DNA of 64,000 nucleotides from Chaunax sp. Z400 (GCA_037577475.1 CM075202.1:23817729-23881728), one strand, 5' to 3'. Positions 34,801 through 48,618 are shown, counted from the stretch's first letter. Program-made: numbers and translations. The notes: generated from the letters alone by a model not told the origin.

Positions 34801-36022
34801 ATAAAATAGGATGTGAATTTGTGGTCTGTCAGTATGGAAGGATTAAGCATCCAACATCTAGTCTGGGTAGTTGGGTTCCTGAGGTTATATTGAATGAAAA
34901 CAGCAGCATGATTAGATATGACTATATTCCCTATAGAGCTGGAGGTAACAGATGGCAGCAACATTTTTGGAGTGAAGAAATAGTCAATCCTAGTATAGCA
35001 ATAATGGACTTTTGACAAAAAAATGTAAGCTCTTTATCTAATAAATGCTGAGTCCTCCACACATCAGCATAGTCCATTTCTTCACAGAGGGCAGAGACAG
35101 TCTTGGCTTGAGGTGAAAGTGTCAATTTTCCTGGAGGGCATTTGTCCATAACTGGACTAAGATGGCAATTAAAGTCACCTCCAATAAATGAATTCCTGAC
35201 ATTAAGATTTACCAGTTTAGTAAAAGCAGTAGTTAGGAAGTCACCAGGGTGGCAAGGGGGGTAATATACATTCATAATGGCAATTTCTTCCCCATACAGT
35301 ACACCTCTAACAATTACATATCGACCTCCTGAATCTTTTATACAGTCTAAGAGTTTAAATGGTAAATTTCTCTGAAATAGAACAGCCACACCTCTACCTC
35401 TTGATGTAAATGATGAAAAAAAGACTTGTCCAAATCCTACTTGTTGCAATTTTAAGTGTTCTTTATAATTTAAATGGGTCTCCTGTAATAGAGCTATGTG
35501 TACCCCTTCCCTTTTAAGATAACTTAAAACCTTTCTCCGTTTAACAGGTGTGTGAACACCATTTACATTCCAAGTGCATAAATTTAGGATTGACACAGTA
35601 ATAAAATATAAAGAATATTCCGTGAGGACATTTTCCGCCTATAAATAAACATATTAACGTGAAAGAAGATCCGAGAAAGAACAAACACAAAACAATCATC
35701 CGTATAATGATAAAGAAAAATAAAACTAATGCACTTAAGGTGCAATATGCCTAACATTTGGCATAAAGGTCCAACACTGTCCTCCTAATCTCAAGGAGCT
35801 CGAGTGAAAGGGCTCTCTAACGGCAAAAGAAAACTATGGCTTAAGACCAGAGCAGCATAGCCATTAATTTGACCTCCAGAGTATTAATCGTAGGGTGAGA
35901 AGGGAAAAAGAAGGCTTTATTCAAGACATGATCCACATCGTTGACCTATACTCACGACCTGATGAGAGTCTCAATAAGACCAGCGGAGCAGAAAGAAAAG
36001 TGGAATTTGAGAGAGTCCAGCC
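31814..36022 (-). mobile_element. L1/Tx1-like LINE inserted in I element, with 11-bp target duplication
   Basis: TTTCAAGATTC flanks the insertion at 31,803-31,813 and 36,023-36,033. On the minus strand the element ends in an A-rich tract next to the left copy. The ORF2 pieces are: AP endonuclease (35,596 down to about 34,930: LCTWNVNGVHTPVKRRKV, LLQETHL, GGDFNCHL), linker and reverse transcriptase start (35,018-34,140: KAPGPDG), palm (SYRPISLLNVDLKLLSKILA about 34,130; QTGFIKG about 34,010; LSLDAEKAFDRVEW about 33,920), YADD (about 33,610), thumb (about 33,430-33,014), and zinc region with terminal domain (about 32,604-31,991). Several frameshifts break it; ORF1 is absent or unrecognised (35,600-36,022). 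Confidence 0.88.
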
Positions 36023-36740
36023 TTTCAAGATTCAAGGGTACACTGCTATAAGGAAGGATAGGGAAAATGGGAAGGGTGGAGGAGTAGCTACATACATACA
36101 AAGTCAAATAAATTACAGATCTGTCAATTCTGGAAATGAACATGAACCAACAATAGTAACAATTTTTACAGGAAGACAAAGTTTAACAGTAATCAATTAC
36201 TACAACCCATGTAACAGACTAACCATAGACATATTAAACAACATAGGACAGAGTGCACAGGGGAAAATGGTATGGTGTGGGGACTTTAATGCACATAGTA
36301 CACTTTGGGGAAGTAAAAACACAGATGCAAATGGGATGGTGGTGGAAGAATTTATTAAGGATAAGGATCTAGTCTGTGTAAATAATGGAGAAGGAACCAG
36401 ACATAATAATACAAACAATATGGAAAGTGTAATAGATTTGACATTAGTATCGAAGAAAACAGCAGGTGTTAGTGAGTGGGAAGTATTAAAGCAATCACCA
36501 CTTGGTAGTGATCACTATCCCGTATTAATCACAATTGGAGCAGGCATAAACCAAAATAAAGATCTGAGGATATCAAGGTGGATGTTTGGGAAAGCAGACT
36601 GGGAAGCATTCCAAATAAAGAGTGAAATCACATGTAAAGAACTACTTTCAGAGAAGATAAATGAAGTGGAGGAGTTCAACAAAAAACTAGTTACATCATT
36701 CAGACAGCAGAAGAAACAATACCAATTAAAGCTGCAAGCA
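36023..36740 (+). pseudogene. I-element B endonuclease
   Basis: Reads FKIQGYTAIRKD, GKGGGVATYIQ, WCGDFNAHSTLWGS (about 36,273) and GSDHYPVLIT (about 36,504): the AP-type endonuclease with its GDFN and SDH catalytic motifs, still open over this stretch. The start joins exactly to 31,813 at FKI once the L1 and one duplication are removed. Confidence 0.8.
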
Positions 36741-37603
36741 GCGTTGTCCGGCCCGTTGTGGCGTGTGCCCGTGGAGACGTGCGCCAACTTTGGCCTCACT
36801 GCCGCACACCTGGATGAATTTAAGGCTCTGTATCTGCATGCATTATGGACATTGAACGGTTTTGTGATATACCTTATTTTGTCCACTATGTGGCGCTAGA
36901 CATCAATGGGCTTTTTTGTAGATCTTGATATGATGTCTATTAAGTTTCATACATGTAGGTTAAACACAGACTTGGATATGCTCATTTGAAGTTTTACAGG
37001 GGGCGCTGTGTAGCCAATTTGCCACAACCGATCCTGTAAACCATATGAGATAGTAAGTACTACCACCTTTGACAAGTGTGTCAATTTTGGTGAGAATCTG
37101 AGCTTCCCTGGCCTCTCAACACCAACTTCCTGTTTGACGGCGAACAATATTTACAGTAATGCTTCATCGAGGCCTTATGGCTTTACTGAGCAAATTTGAG
37201 ATCATTGTGATGAACGGCCTGATAGTAGCACATCAAATTCTGAAGTATATAACTTCCTGTTGCCACTAGGTGGCGCTGTGACTATTATCAAATTTATCTG
37301 TATGGATGTGTTCAGGGCGGGACTCTTATCAAATGTGTGAAGTTTAGGGAAGATTGGAACATGGACAGCAGAGTTATGACAACTTCCTGCTTCACGGCGA
37401 AACATCAACATTCGCTGCACAGCCACGCCTACATCTTTGACCGAAAATGCACCAGCTTCAGAATCCTGCATTACCAACTTGTTATTGCTGTTCTCACTGA
37501 ATTTGAAGCCAATATGGTGTGTCAAATTGTAAAATATGTCATTTCCTGTTGCCAGTAGGTGGCGCTATGACTATCGCTAAATTTGGTGATGTGGATGTCT
37601 TTA
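36741..37603. mobile_element. Unclassified repeat inserted in I element, with internal near-300-bp periodicity
   Basis: Not LINE. The phrase TTCCTGTTGCCACTAGGTGG plus CGCTGTGACTAT at about 37,252 recurs with few changes at about 37,544 (TTCCTGTTGCCAGTAGGTGG), about 292 bases apart, and a weaker relative (GGGGGCGCTGTG) lies near 37,000. I recall this kind of sequence as a common dispersed fish repeat but cannot name its family. Confidence 0.5.
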
Positions 37604-39210
37604 GGGCAATGTAAAAAGAAGAGTGTACCATGGTGGGATGAAAACTGTGACATCGCTATCAAATCAAGGAACAGGGCATTCAGAAAACTAAAAAGACAAC
37701 ACAATCTGGAAACTCTGGTTGAATACAGAAGAGCTCACGCAGCAGTCCGCAAAACCATAAAAACAGCTAAACAAACATACTGGAGATAATATTGTAATAA
37801 AATTTGGAGAGAGACACCACTATCACAAGTCTGGGGAATGATTAAGAGAATTATTGGGATAAAGAACGTGTGGAATTCCAGTGTTAAATAATAATGAGAA
37901 AACAGCAATTGCCAATGTGGAAAAGACAGAACTACTGGCAAGTACATTTGTGAAGGTGCATAGTTCAGAGAACTTCGTACGTCAGCAAAAGCTAGGCAGA
38001 GTAGAGACAACACCTTGAGGAAACATCCAGGATTGACAGAAAAACAGGCCATAACCGAGGAGGACTTAGGACACATTTACTATGACTGAATTAAGGAGAT
38101 AAATTTCAGATGCAAAGCCAGGGAAAGATGGAGTATGTTATAACATGCTGGCACACGTGACAGATAGCACACTTACAGTAGTTCTTAGGATGTTCAACTT
38201 AATATGGGACACGGGTAACATTCCATCTACTTGGAAACAATCAGTCATTGTACCAATACTCAAACCAGGTAAAAATCCATCAGACCCTTGAAGCTTCAGA
38301 CCAATAGCATTAACATCACAGTAAGGGAAGTCTATGGAGCGAATGGTAACGCAGAGACTAACACATTTCGTAGAAAGCAAAAATCTCATATCTACTCATT
38401 AGAGTGGATTTTGAAGAGGAAGAAACACTATGGACTCACTAGTATGCTTAGAATCAGAGATCAGAAGAGCACAGACAAATAGAGAAATGGTGATAGCTGT
38501 ATTCTTTAATGTAAAGAAGGCATACGACATGCTATGGAAGAATGGAAACTGTACAACTGGGTGTTTATTTGGAAGGCAAATTCAAGTCAGGGTAGGTGTA
38601 GAGCACTCTGAGGTGTATGCAGTGGAAAACGGAACCCTGCAAGGGAGTGTATGTAGTCCAATAGTATTTAACGTGATGATAAATAACATATTTGAACAGG
38701 TAGAAGGAACAATAGGAAAGTCATTTTATGCTGATGATGGGGCAATTTGGATAAGAGGAAGGAATTTGAAATACTTAAAAAGGAAAATGCAAGGTGCTAT
38801 AGATAAAGTTGAGGAATGGACACATAGGTGGGGATTTAAACTCTCTGTGGAAGAGAGTGGAACTCAGTACTTGATTATGGCGGTATAATATACATGTCTG
38901 CAACAGAGACAAATTTTAAAAAGTTGGAGGTAGAACAAGCTCAGGCCTTAAGAACGTGCAGTGGAACATTTAGAACATCTCCAGTGTCTGCAATGCAGAT
39001 AGAAATGGGAGAGATGCCACTGCGAATCAGAAAAACCAAGCTCATGTTGAACTATTGGGCCAATTTGAAGGGTCACAGGGAGACACATCCTGCAAAAGCC
39101 GTGCTACAAGAGTGCTGGGAGCACAGTAAGAAGAATTTTAACAGTTTTGGATGGATAGGAAATATAAAAGCTCAACAATTAGGTTTAGGTGTGTTGAAGG
39201 TTATGAAGTT
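37604..39210 (+). pseudogene. I-element B reverse transcriptase
   Basis: Blocks in order: KSVPWWDENCDIAI (37,612), then after frame changes SDAKPGKDGVCYNML (about 38,107), WKQSVIVPILKPGKNPSD (about 38,231), VFFNVKKAYDMLW (about 38,500; motif A has N where D is usual, F-x-x-x-K-K-A-Y-D), NGTLQGSVCSPIVFNVMINN (about 38,629) and the active site YADD (about 38,728). The thumb and tail follow to about 39,210. Stops at several points make it inactive. Confidence 0.8.
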
Positions 39211-40850
39211 TATGCCATAGTTAGTTGTTCTGTTTAAATTGTTCTACATAATTAGCCCAGTCTGGAAGGACAGTTTTTAATAAACTGCCTGGAAAGACAG
39301 GGCAGGTCTTATGACCTGGTTAGAAAACAAAGCCTAGAAGTACCAAAAACAAAAACACAAGGAGGAATATCTCCACAAGAGAACCGATGAAAGAAGAATT
39401 GTCTGATAGATGACATTTTGCATTCCTGTGCATTGATCTCTATACTGAGTTTTTATTATCTTACTATTAATATTAATATTTTGACTTGATTTTAATGTCT
39501 CACCTGTATGACATTCTTATTATTTGACAAAGTGTTGGATTCTATGTTAATGTTATTTGATGTGTTATGAAAAAAGAAAAAGAAGAAAAAAGAGTTTTAT
39601 TATTTTGTTTGAAGGGATTTTGAAGAGTTTATTAGTGGGACTGAAGATCTTAACATGTTGTGTTTTGACATCAGTAACTGAAAGATAGAAAGGTGTGCAT
39701 TTTGGGAAAGGGGTAGAATGCTTTACCAGACAGCTTTGCGGTGTATTGGAGCACTGGTAAAAGCTTATAGGATATCTTTCTCATAGCTGAGCGGTGTATG
39801 GAGCATGAGAAAGAAAGAGGGAGGGCATGGTTTAGATATTTAAATTGCATGTTATAGAGTTAGGAATCCCGTAACCTTGGACTCAAGTTAATCACATTTT
39901 GTTTTACATTTTATTTCTATTTTTTAGACATATAAGGGATTGTGGTATTCGATGTATTAGAATTTTAGTCAATAAAACCCGTCGAAAGATAAGAAGCTTT
40001 CTGTGGTTTCTCAGTAAATAGTATACACCCAAGCACACACATAAGAGTCTCATGCAGGAGGACTCTGCTACACCCCTGAGAGGTAAACTCCAGAGCATTC
40101 ACACTACAGCTGCATAACTGATGACCTTGAAGCAAACACACACCATGCTGTAGGAGAGAGAACTGTGATAGGGACCTCTCCCCTGGTCGACATAGGAAGT
40201 CGAGCCTGGTTAGTCTTTTATAACTGTTAAGGACTTCTTAGGTTTAAATCCCTATATGCTTCTCGAGACGGAGGAACCGGGACAGGCTGTGAGCAGGCTT
40301 TTGATTACCAAGCTATAGGACATCTCCTTAGGGGTCTAGCTCAGTTCACAGAGGCCAGTGGGTAGAATCACATAAGAGGACCGCCTCCGCTCTTCTCCCC
40401 TTCCCACATCCGTACCCCTCAGTGCTCATATGTCGCCTAAAGTCGAGGACTAGGCCAGTGATTAGGGGACAGGACAGAGAAACTAGCCGACATAGAGGTC
40501 AGAGGTCAGCAAAGATTCAAAAAGAGAATAAGTAATAAATTAAGTGTTTTTCTTTAATTAAAATTAAAAAAAACTTAATTTATATTAAATGAAATTATGT
40601 TAGATTAAATTAAAATAGTAAATTATTTCAAACTATTTATCTAATTAAAATTGAATCACTTTTATTGAATTAAAAGAATAAAACTATAGTGAAAAAACAG
40701 CTGATCCTCCTCTCCTTTTCTCCTCAACGGCTACAGGCCTGCAGATTAATGAATGTGCTGTCGCCGGCGAGAAAGCCTCCGTTCTGACACATCTGAGGGC
40801 AGCCCGCCCAATAAGTTCCTGATAAGAAGCAACAACTCGCAACAGGTGAA
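39211..40850. other. 1.6-kb insert in I element, LTR-like or unknown
   Basis: Separates the I-element thumb region from its RNase H. No protein is recognisable. It has an AATAAA in CAATAAAACCCG near 39,970 (plus strand), and a very AT-rich tract at 40,535-40,690. Imperfect repeats AGGTGTGTTGAAG (39,186) and AGGTGAATTGAAA (about 40,846) at its edges may be a degenerate target duplication. Boundaries and class are uncertain. Confidence 0.35.
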
Positions 40851-41198
40851 TTGAAAATCAGCTCAACAGTTCCAATGTCAGTCATATCTCCCTGGAAATT
40901 TATCATTTCAGAAATAGATACAAATTTATTACAGAAAATCAAAGACAAATCCTAATTGGTACCAACATGGACAATAGTACAAAACTATATTAATCACCGC
41001 TTTATTGATAACCTATTCATATTTACAGATGGTTCCAAAGACCCTGAAACTGGGCGCACAAGAGCGGCAGTTTTCATCCCAAAGCATAAAGTAAATATCA
41101 AAAAGAGAACAACGGATCATGCAGCAGTATATAGAGTGGGAATGTTAGCAATAGTATTAGCATTACAATGGGTGGAAGACAACAACCAAAACAACATC
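40851..41198 (+). pseudogene. I-element B RNase H fragment
   Basis: Reads ISPWKFIISEIDTN (about 40,888), then the RNase H start LFIFTDGSKDPETGRTRAAV (about 41,015) with the first catalytic D in TDGS, and ALQWVED (about 41,160). The domain is cut at 41,198 by the LTR of the retrovirus, so its C-terminal half is missing here. Confidence 0.8.
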
Positions 41199-41655
41199 TG
41201 TGGAAGAAATCTGTGTATGGATTAGAATATTTCTGCATGTCTGCACAGGAGGTCAGAAGAGGGTCGATTCTCTTTGCCTGGAAGGTGGGGTGATCAGGAG
41301 ATGAGGGCAATTCTCTATTGTTTCAGGAGATGAGGGCAATTCTCTTATCAGGAGTTTCACATGAGGGCAATTCTCTGTGCCTAAGATGGTCAGGTGTTCA
41401 GATCAGAGGACAGTTGGTGGCTCTATTGTTCTGTGGAAGGCATGATTTACAGTTGTAATGAAGTATGCATCTGTTGTCTTGTGGGTCCCTGAGTGTATAT
41501 AAGCTGAGAGAATCTGATAGTTGGGAGGGAACACTCTCCTCAGGTCTTCCCTCCATGCTGCATGTATTAAAGAGATCTGGTTCATCACACCGATTCTGTA
41601 ATTCTTCAGAGAATTAGCAACTCTCAAAATTTGACAAGGAAGAATTTCCCTTACA
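41199..41655 (+). repeat. 5' LTR of an endogenous retrovirus
   Basis: 457 bases from TGTGGAAGAAAT to ATTTCCCTTACA, imperfectly inverted TG...CA ends. Within it, a U3-like part has three copies of a unit containing ATGAGGGCAATTCTCT (41,301-41,316; 41,340-41,355; about 41,361-41,376), followed by TATATAAG (41,496-41,503) and ATTAAA (41,566-41,571), in the right order and spacing for promoter and polyadenylation signal. A primer-binding-site candidate starts TGGCATTGAGG at 41,660, four bases beyond the LTR; I cannot name its tRNA. No 3' LTR is present in the window. Confidence 0.7.
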
Positions 41656-42804
41656 AATTTGGCATTGAGGATGGGATGGATGTTTTGCTGATCGACACCT
41701 GAGTCTGTACTGAGGGTTAACTGCCCGCAGGAGTCTCAAGAAGACTCAGGGAAAGTTCCGCTCCGAGAAACAGAGAACAGGATCCCGCCTGAGGTCAGGC
41801 TCGGGTGGCGGACAACAGACGCTCCATCTACTTTAATAGGTGAGTACGGTGTTATGAATCATTTCTTCTATTGATGCTCATGCAATTCCTTCGTGGTATC
41901 GAGTATCAAGTTCCCATGTAATTCCTTCATGGTGTTGGGACCATTTACATGTCATTCCTTCGTGGTATTGTAAACCAGTTTCATGTAATTCCTTCGTGGT
42001 GTTGGGACCATTTACATGTCATTCCTTCGTGGTATTGTAAACCAGTTTCATGTAATTCCTTCGTGGTGTTGAAACTTATGTGTGTTGTTGAGTATTTGTG
42101 CCCATGTAATTCCTTCGTGGTATTGGGACCGTTTACATGTAATTCCTTTGTGGTGTTGTAAACCAGTTTCATGTAATTCCTTCTTGGTGTTGAAACTTAT
42201 GTGTGTTGTTTAGTATTTGTGCCCATGTAATTCCTTCGTGGTAGTGGAACTTTTGAGTGAAAAAGAGTGAAAAGAAAGAAAAAAAATTGTACTATACCAT
42301 ACAGCAAGAGGTTGTTGTAACCCAATAAGTGAAGAATGTGAGAAACCTTATATATATTCATATATATATATATATATATATATGAGCTTTGTGATGAGAA
42401 ATTGTAAGAGGGTGGAGGAGTTCTAGATAATCCTCACAGATAAGTTGGTAAAAGTGTTTGTTATAAAACTGATGAAATAATATAATATAACATGTTATAT
42501 ATAGCATGTCCCACTTCTATAAAATGGGCGTATGAGTGTAAAATATATTAAGTGTAATAATATCAAGTATAAACTTTGTGTATACTACAGGGGTGCGTTG
42601 CTCAGAAACGTATGTGTCATACAAACCACCTGGCTGAATGAGTTACGCAAAGGTAGTGTGTGTTTGATAAGATCCAACTGTATGGGACTTGTATGGGAAG
42701 ATCAGTGTGAGTGTGTGAATTTTTGTTTCAAGCTTCATTGGACCAATATCCGACCTGCCAACTGAACCACCAGCCCATCGGTTGGATCAAGGGATTTTAT
42801 CACA
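41656..42804 (+). other. Retroviral leader with splice donor, minisatellite and TA tract
   Basis: A splice donor consensus AATAG/GTGAGT lies at 41,839/41,840. From 41,878 to 42,243 about ten copies of ATGTAATTCCTTCGTGGT recur every 30-35 bases with alternating spacers (TTGGGACCATTTAC, TATTGTAAACCAGTTTC), suggesting a higher-order repeat. A (TA)n tract follows at about 42,352-42,383. A plus-strand open frame at 42,532-42,765 has no recognisable matrix domain. Confidence 0.6.
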
Positions 42805-44052
42805 ATGATGAACAGCCTGTATGATGCAGGGCGTGCTGCTTTTCCCCTGAGGGTGTGTTGGCCTGAGATCCACAACACTAAACAGAAGGAAGGTGAGTCA
42901 GCTGCTGATTATCGTACACGAATGGAAACTGTCTTTGCAGCTCACTCCGGCATCGACTCAGACAATGAGGCATACAGTGACCTGTTAAAGACTGCTTTGG
43001 TGAATGGTCTCCATCCGGACCTCAAGAACCGAGTTATGGCAACCTGTGTTGGCTGGGAAACTGAGCCCATAGCAACTGTTTGGACACACGTCTTGCACGC
43101 TGAAAGGAATAAGGTAGATTTGGACTTTAAACAAACAAAAAAACTACAACATGCCCAGTTGATGTTCTACCAGCAGGGGGGCCCACAGATTCCTGGACAA
43201 AGAGGACAATCTCATCGGAACAGCAGAGGAAGAAGAAGACTGGATCCACACCCAGCGCATCAAGGAAAGTACAACAACACTGACCGAGACAAGCTGACGT
43301 GCTACAGATGTGAAGGCTACGGCCATATTTCACGTGACTGTGCTACTCCTGGGCCTACTCAAAGAGAAAGGCGAGGTCCAGAGGACTCCTGGCCACATGC
43401 ACCACTTCAAGGACTCTCTGTTCATTCTCCAGGATTGCCTTGGCACAACCATAGGAGACTGCGGAGGCAGGTCAGAGCATTGAGCAGCACAGACATAAAT
43501 ACACACACACACGTACAGGCAAATGATGACACTGATAAACCAATTATAGCATACCAACAATATGTGCAGTTAACTAACTCTAAGATACCCCCTAGGTTGA
43601 TTCTTAATGTGCAGGGTGTTAATGTGACATTCCTTGTAGACTCAGGAGCAGAGGTCTCTGTGATTCAGTCTAAATTGCTCCCTGATGCCCCAAAAACAAC
43701 TAAATTCTTAAAAACAGTAGGAGCATCAGGCATCCCAAATTTTGAACCAATATCTGAACCACTGACTGTATGTTTTGGGGATTACAGAGGTGAACACCCA
43801 TTTCTCCTCTCTGATATGTGCCCTGTTAATTTACTGGGCCGAGACCTTATCTGTGCTTTAAGCATTAAAGTGCACTGTGACCCTACAGGTATCAAAGTAA
43901 CAAGTGTTACTGCTGGACTATATCCTGTGTACTCTGCTGAGAGTGATCATTATTACTCTTGGGACCTTATAAATCTTTGTGATGAACACAGGCTATTTTC
44001 CATGATACCCCAAATTTCAGAGGTATGTATCACATATCTCACCAGGTACTAG
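42805..44052 (+). pseudogene. Endogenous retrovirus gag C-terminal part and protease
   Basis: A 415-codon frame. Residues 1-110 resemble the capsid C-terminal half (SAADYRTRMETVF, LKTALVNGLHPDLKNRV). A single zinc knuckle begins at C166 with spacing C-X2-C-X4-H-X4-C. A retropepsin follows with the active site DSGA at D279 and the flap-side block LLGRDL. Gag and protease in one frame, one knuckle and the LTR form fit a gamma/epsilon-type fish retrovirus. Matrix and the capsid N-terminal half are not found upstream, so the protein is incomplete, and the frame stops at 44,052. Confidence 0.75.
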
Positions 44053-45709
<1,657 letters not shown>

Positions 45710-47098
45710 ATATGATAAAGGTGGCATTAAAGCTCTTGATTTTGAATCAATGGTTGGTACCTTTAAAATAAATTGGCTAAAAGCATTTTTGTCCCAGCCA
45801 AATTCCATGTGGTTTCATATTCCAAAGTCCTTGTTCAGCAAAATAGGAGGTCTAGACTTTATTTTAAAATGTGACTTTGAGGTGAACAAAATTCTATTAA
45901 ACTGTCTAATTTCCACAGACAGATTCTTCAGTTTTGGAAAATGATATTTACTCATAATTTTTCTCCTCATGGTACAACCCTATGGAATAATAGAGTGATT
46001 CTAGTCAACAGAAAATCATTATTTATGAATGACTGGTTTGAGAGAGGCATTATGTTTGTCACCGATTTATTGGATTGCAATGGTAACATATTGGATTATA
46101 CAACCTTTGTAGATAAATATAATGTAATCTTTGTCATAGAGAATTTAATAAGGTCTGTAAAGCAATTCCTCTACCGTTGATCCAGATGATTAAAAGTGTC
46201 TTAATGTTTTCAAATATTAAGGCAGTACTACCAAAATTAGTTATAGAAGATTGTAACTTGTACAACAAGAAATGTAACAAGTTTATTAGTACTGTCTTAA
46301 AATCTAGGTTTTTCATGACTACTACAGAGGGTTAAATACACAGGTCCCAGAGTCTGTGACATTATCTATTATGGTTAAAAGATGTTCTAATTTTACCAAG
46401 TGGCCTGTTTCACCGAAAGTTAAAGACACACATTTTAAAATAATTCCCAAAATCTATCCAACAGCTGTGTTTTGAAAGAAAAGATTTAAATTTGAGACTG
46501 ATCCCTGTACCTTCTGTCATGAGAATGAGGAAAAATCCTTAGACCACATGTTCTTTTTATGCCGTGTCCCAAAGATTTTGGTCTGACATAAAAGAGTGGT
46601 TATCGTTGAAGATTAATGACAATCCAATACTTGATATCTCTCACATTCTTTATTATATGGAAAATTTAAATCCATCAGTTTCTGACATAATCTTACTTAT
46701 GGGGAAATATCATATTCATTGTAGCAGGTGGAGAGATAGTAAGTCCTCCTTTAATTGGTTTATAAATGACTTCAAGCTGTTTTTTCATCACTAAAAAAAC
46801 TGAACGAGTAGGACTGTTAAAAAAACAAGTGTTGATTTCCCTCAACTGTTGTTATTCTGAATGATAGTCTCTGATTGGACTTCGATACGTTTCTTTTTCT
46901 TCTCTGCTCCAGCCTGAGGAAGAAAAAAAAAGCTAGATTGCCTGGTGTTTAGCTTCTTGAACTTAGAATTATAATTTGTAAATGTAGATCTCCCCCTTGT
47001 GTGTCCTCTATATGTTGTATGTATGTTGTTTTAAAAAAAAAAATCTTTGTGTGTATGTATATTCACAAATGTGAAATAAAGTTTTGAAAAAAAAAAAA
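45710..47098 (+). mobile_element. L1/Tx1-like LINE 3' end, with poly-A tail
   Basis: ORF2 C-terminal half in several frames: FKINWLKAFLSQPNSMWF (about 45,761), IGGLDFILKCDFEVNKI (about 45,844), HNFSPHGTTLWNNRVILVN (about 45,954), and the zinc region near 46,505 (CTFCHEN...HMFFLC). A 3' untranslated region with AATAAA (about 47,076) is followed by 12 A at the end. It is 5' truncated and was inserted into the retroviral pol gene. No clear target duplication is visible. Confidence 0.8.
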
Positions 47099-48003
47099 GG
47101 TGGCTCACCACTTCCAGGGTGGATTATGTGCTGGGTGTGTCTGATAGCTGCTGGGAGTCTGCAGATAGACCTACTGGAGATGATGGTCTCATATTGTAGA
47201 CTACGGCTGAATGAATTCATCTTCATGACACATGTATGGATTTATAAATACCATCAAGCAGGGTCTCCAGAATCAGGTCAGTTTCCAGCTGTGGAGAATG
47301 TGTGTCATTGGCTAGAATCAGATGATGTCACTTCATTTTATAGCTGCTGATTTGCTGAAACTGAAAGAAAATAATGTAGACCTGCCAGTAGAGCTGGACA
47401 CAGCCTCACTGGATTGTCTCTTAGTGGTCCTGCTGGCTTATGAACTGACACCGCAGTGTGATGCCCTCTCTCTACCTGAAGTCAATTTAATTACTATAAT
47501 AATCATCATATCAACTAATCAAGATAGTGTTTCCAAATGAACTGACAATGTGAACACAAAAAGAACCAAGTCCCTTTTCTGTTGGTCCACCATGAGTTCA
47601 GTTCTCTTAGAGGACTACAGTATATGTAAAAACACCCCAGTGAGACTAGTTGGAAACCATAAAAAAAGGAGGTAGTCAGTTTGGGGCCTCACATTTCTGA
47701 ACCTGATCCTAAACCTTGTGTTCAGGTCTGTGGGACCCGTTTTCAGTGTTTACTAAAAGGAAATGTCTATTTTGAAACCTGAAACTCATCAGTCTCAGCT
47801 CATGTTCTGTGAAGAACATGTAATAGAACACATTATGCACCCAACTACACCTTTATGAGGTGTTCAGGTTCACAGGACCAGGTTATACAAGGTTCTTGCA
47901 CATTTTCCATACCGCGTACGAGCCCTGGTTATAGGTGAACTAAACTAGGTGAAAACCAGTAAACGTGGTAGGAAGGAAAACCGGTTTTCTTTTACATCAT
48001 GTA
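47099..48003. other. No recognisable feature
   Basis: Noncoding. Retroviral integrase does not resume after the LINE, so the provirus is truncated here. Plus-strand open frames at 47,084-47,350 and 47,322-47,540 show no known domain. Confidence 0.5.
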
Positions 48004-48416
48004 GGTGGCTGGGTGTTTGATTCGTTTAACTGGGGAGGAAATGGCACCAAGATGCCCTATGGGAAGCAACCAAGCTGTCAGATGCAGTGCGATGCTTTGG
48101 GCAATGTTCTGCTGGAAACCTTAGGTCCTGCCATTCATGTGGATGTTACTTCAACTCGTAGCACTTACCTCATTCCAGATCAATCCCCAGATCTCAATAC
48201 AGTCCAGCATCTGTGGGATGAGGTGGACAAACACGTCTGATTCATGGAGGCCCCACCTCACAACTGACAGGACTTAAAGGATCTGCTAATGATTTGGTGT
48301 CAGACACCACAGCACACCTTCAGAGGTCTGGTGGAGTCCAGGTTTGGACTAGTCAGAGACGAGTCTGAGGCAGGTGGTCCTTATCTTATGGCTGATACGT
48401 GTATATTGGTAAAGGT
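48004..48416 (+). pseudogene. Tc1/mariner-like transposase remnant, internally deleted
   Basis: The frame holds CDALGNVLLETLGPAIHVDV (about 48,090) and SPDLNTVQHLWDEVDKHV (about 48,186), the latter being the DDE_3 block that carries the third catalytic residue in Tc1-type transposases; here Q stands where E is usual. The sequence then follows the family to about 48,350 (PQHTFRGLVES). The stretch between the two blocks that carries the second aspartate is missing. Decayed and inactive. Confidence 0.55.
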
Positions 48417-48618
48417 GAGAATATATTGACTATGTCCTGCTTGTATTAAAACATAAACTGTTAAGGCTCTATTGTTTAACTAGAGGGCGCTAACAGGGCT
48501 TGGCATACCTCCGATGACAATGCTATGATCCGCTATACTCTGCCTCTGATTGGCTTGGCATGATGATCAACTTTCTCACATAGCCCCTCAGTGAAAAAAT
48601 TTCAGCTACATGAGACAT

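Larger units (their letters stand above)
31450..41198 (+). mobile_element. I-clade LINE B, reassembled from four segments
   Basis: Segments are 31,450-31,813 (end of ORF1 and start of endonuclease), 36,023-36,740 (rest of endonuclease), 37,604-39,210 (linker and reverse transcriptase) and about 40,850-41,198 (RNase H). The gaps are an L1 (31,814-36,022), a repeat-bearing insert (36,741-37,603) and a 1.6-kb insert (39,211-40,850), and a retrovirus interrupts the 3' end. Domain order endonuclease, reverse transcriptase, RNase H is that of the I clade. Order and orientation are seen directly; that all segments are one copy is inferred from continuity. Confidence 0.75.

Noticed and set aside
41878..42243. 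CRISPR-like array in the 41.9-42.2 kb repeats
   Set aside because: Spacers are themselves repeated and similar, the genome is a vertebrate's, and the array is a minisatellite in a retroviral leader.
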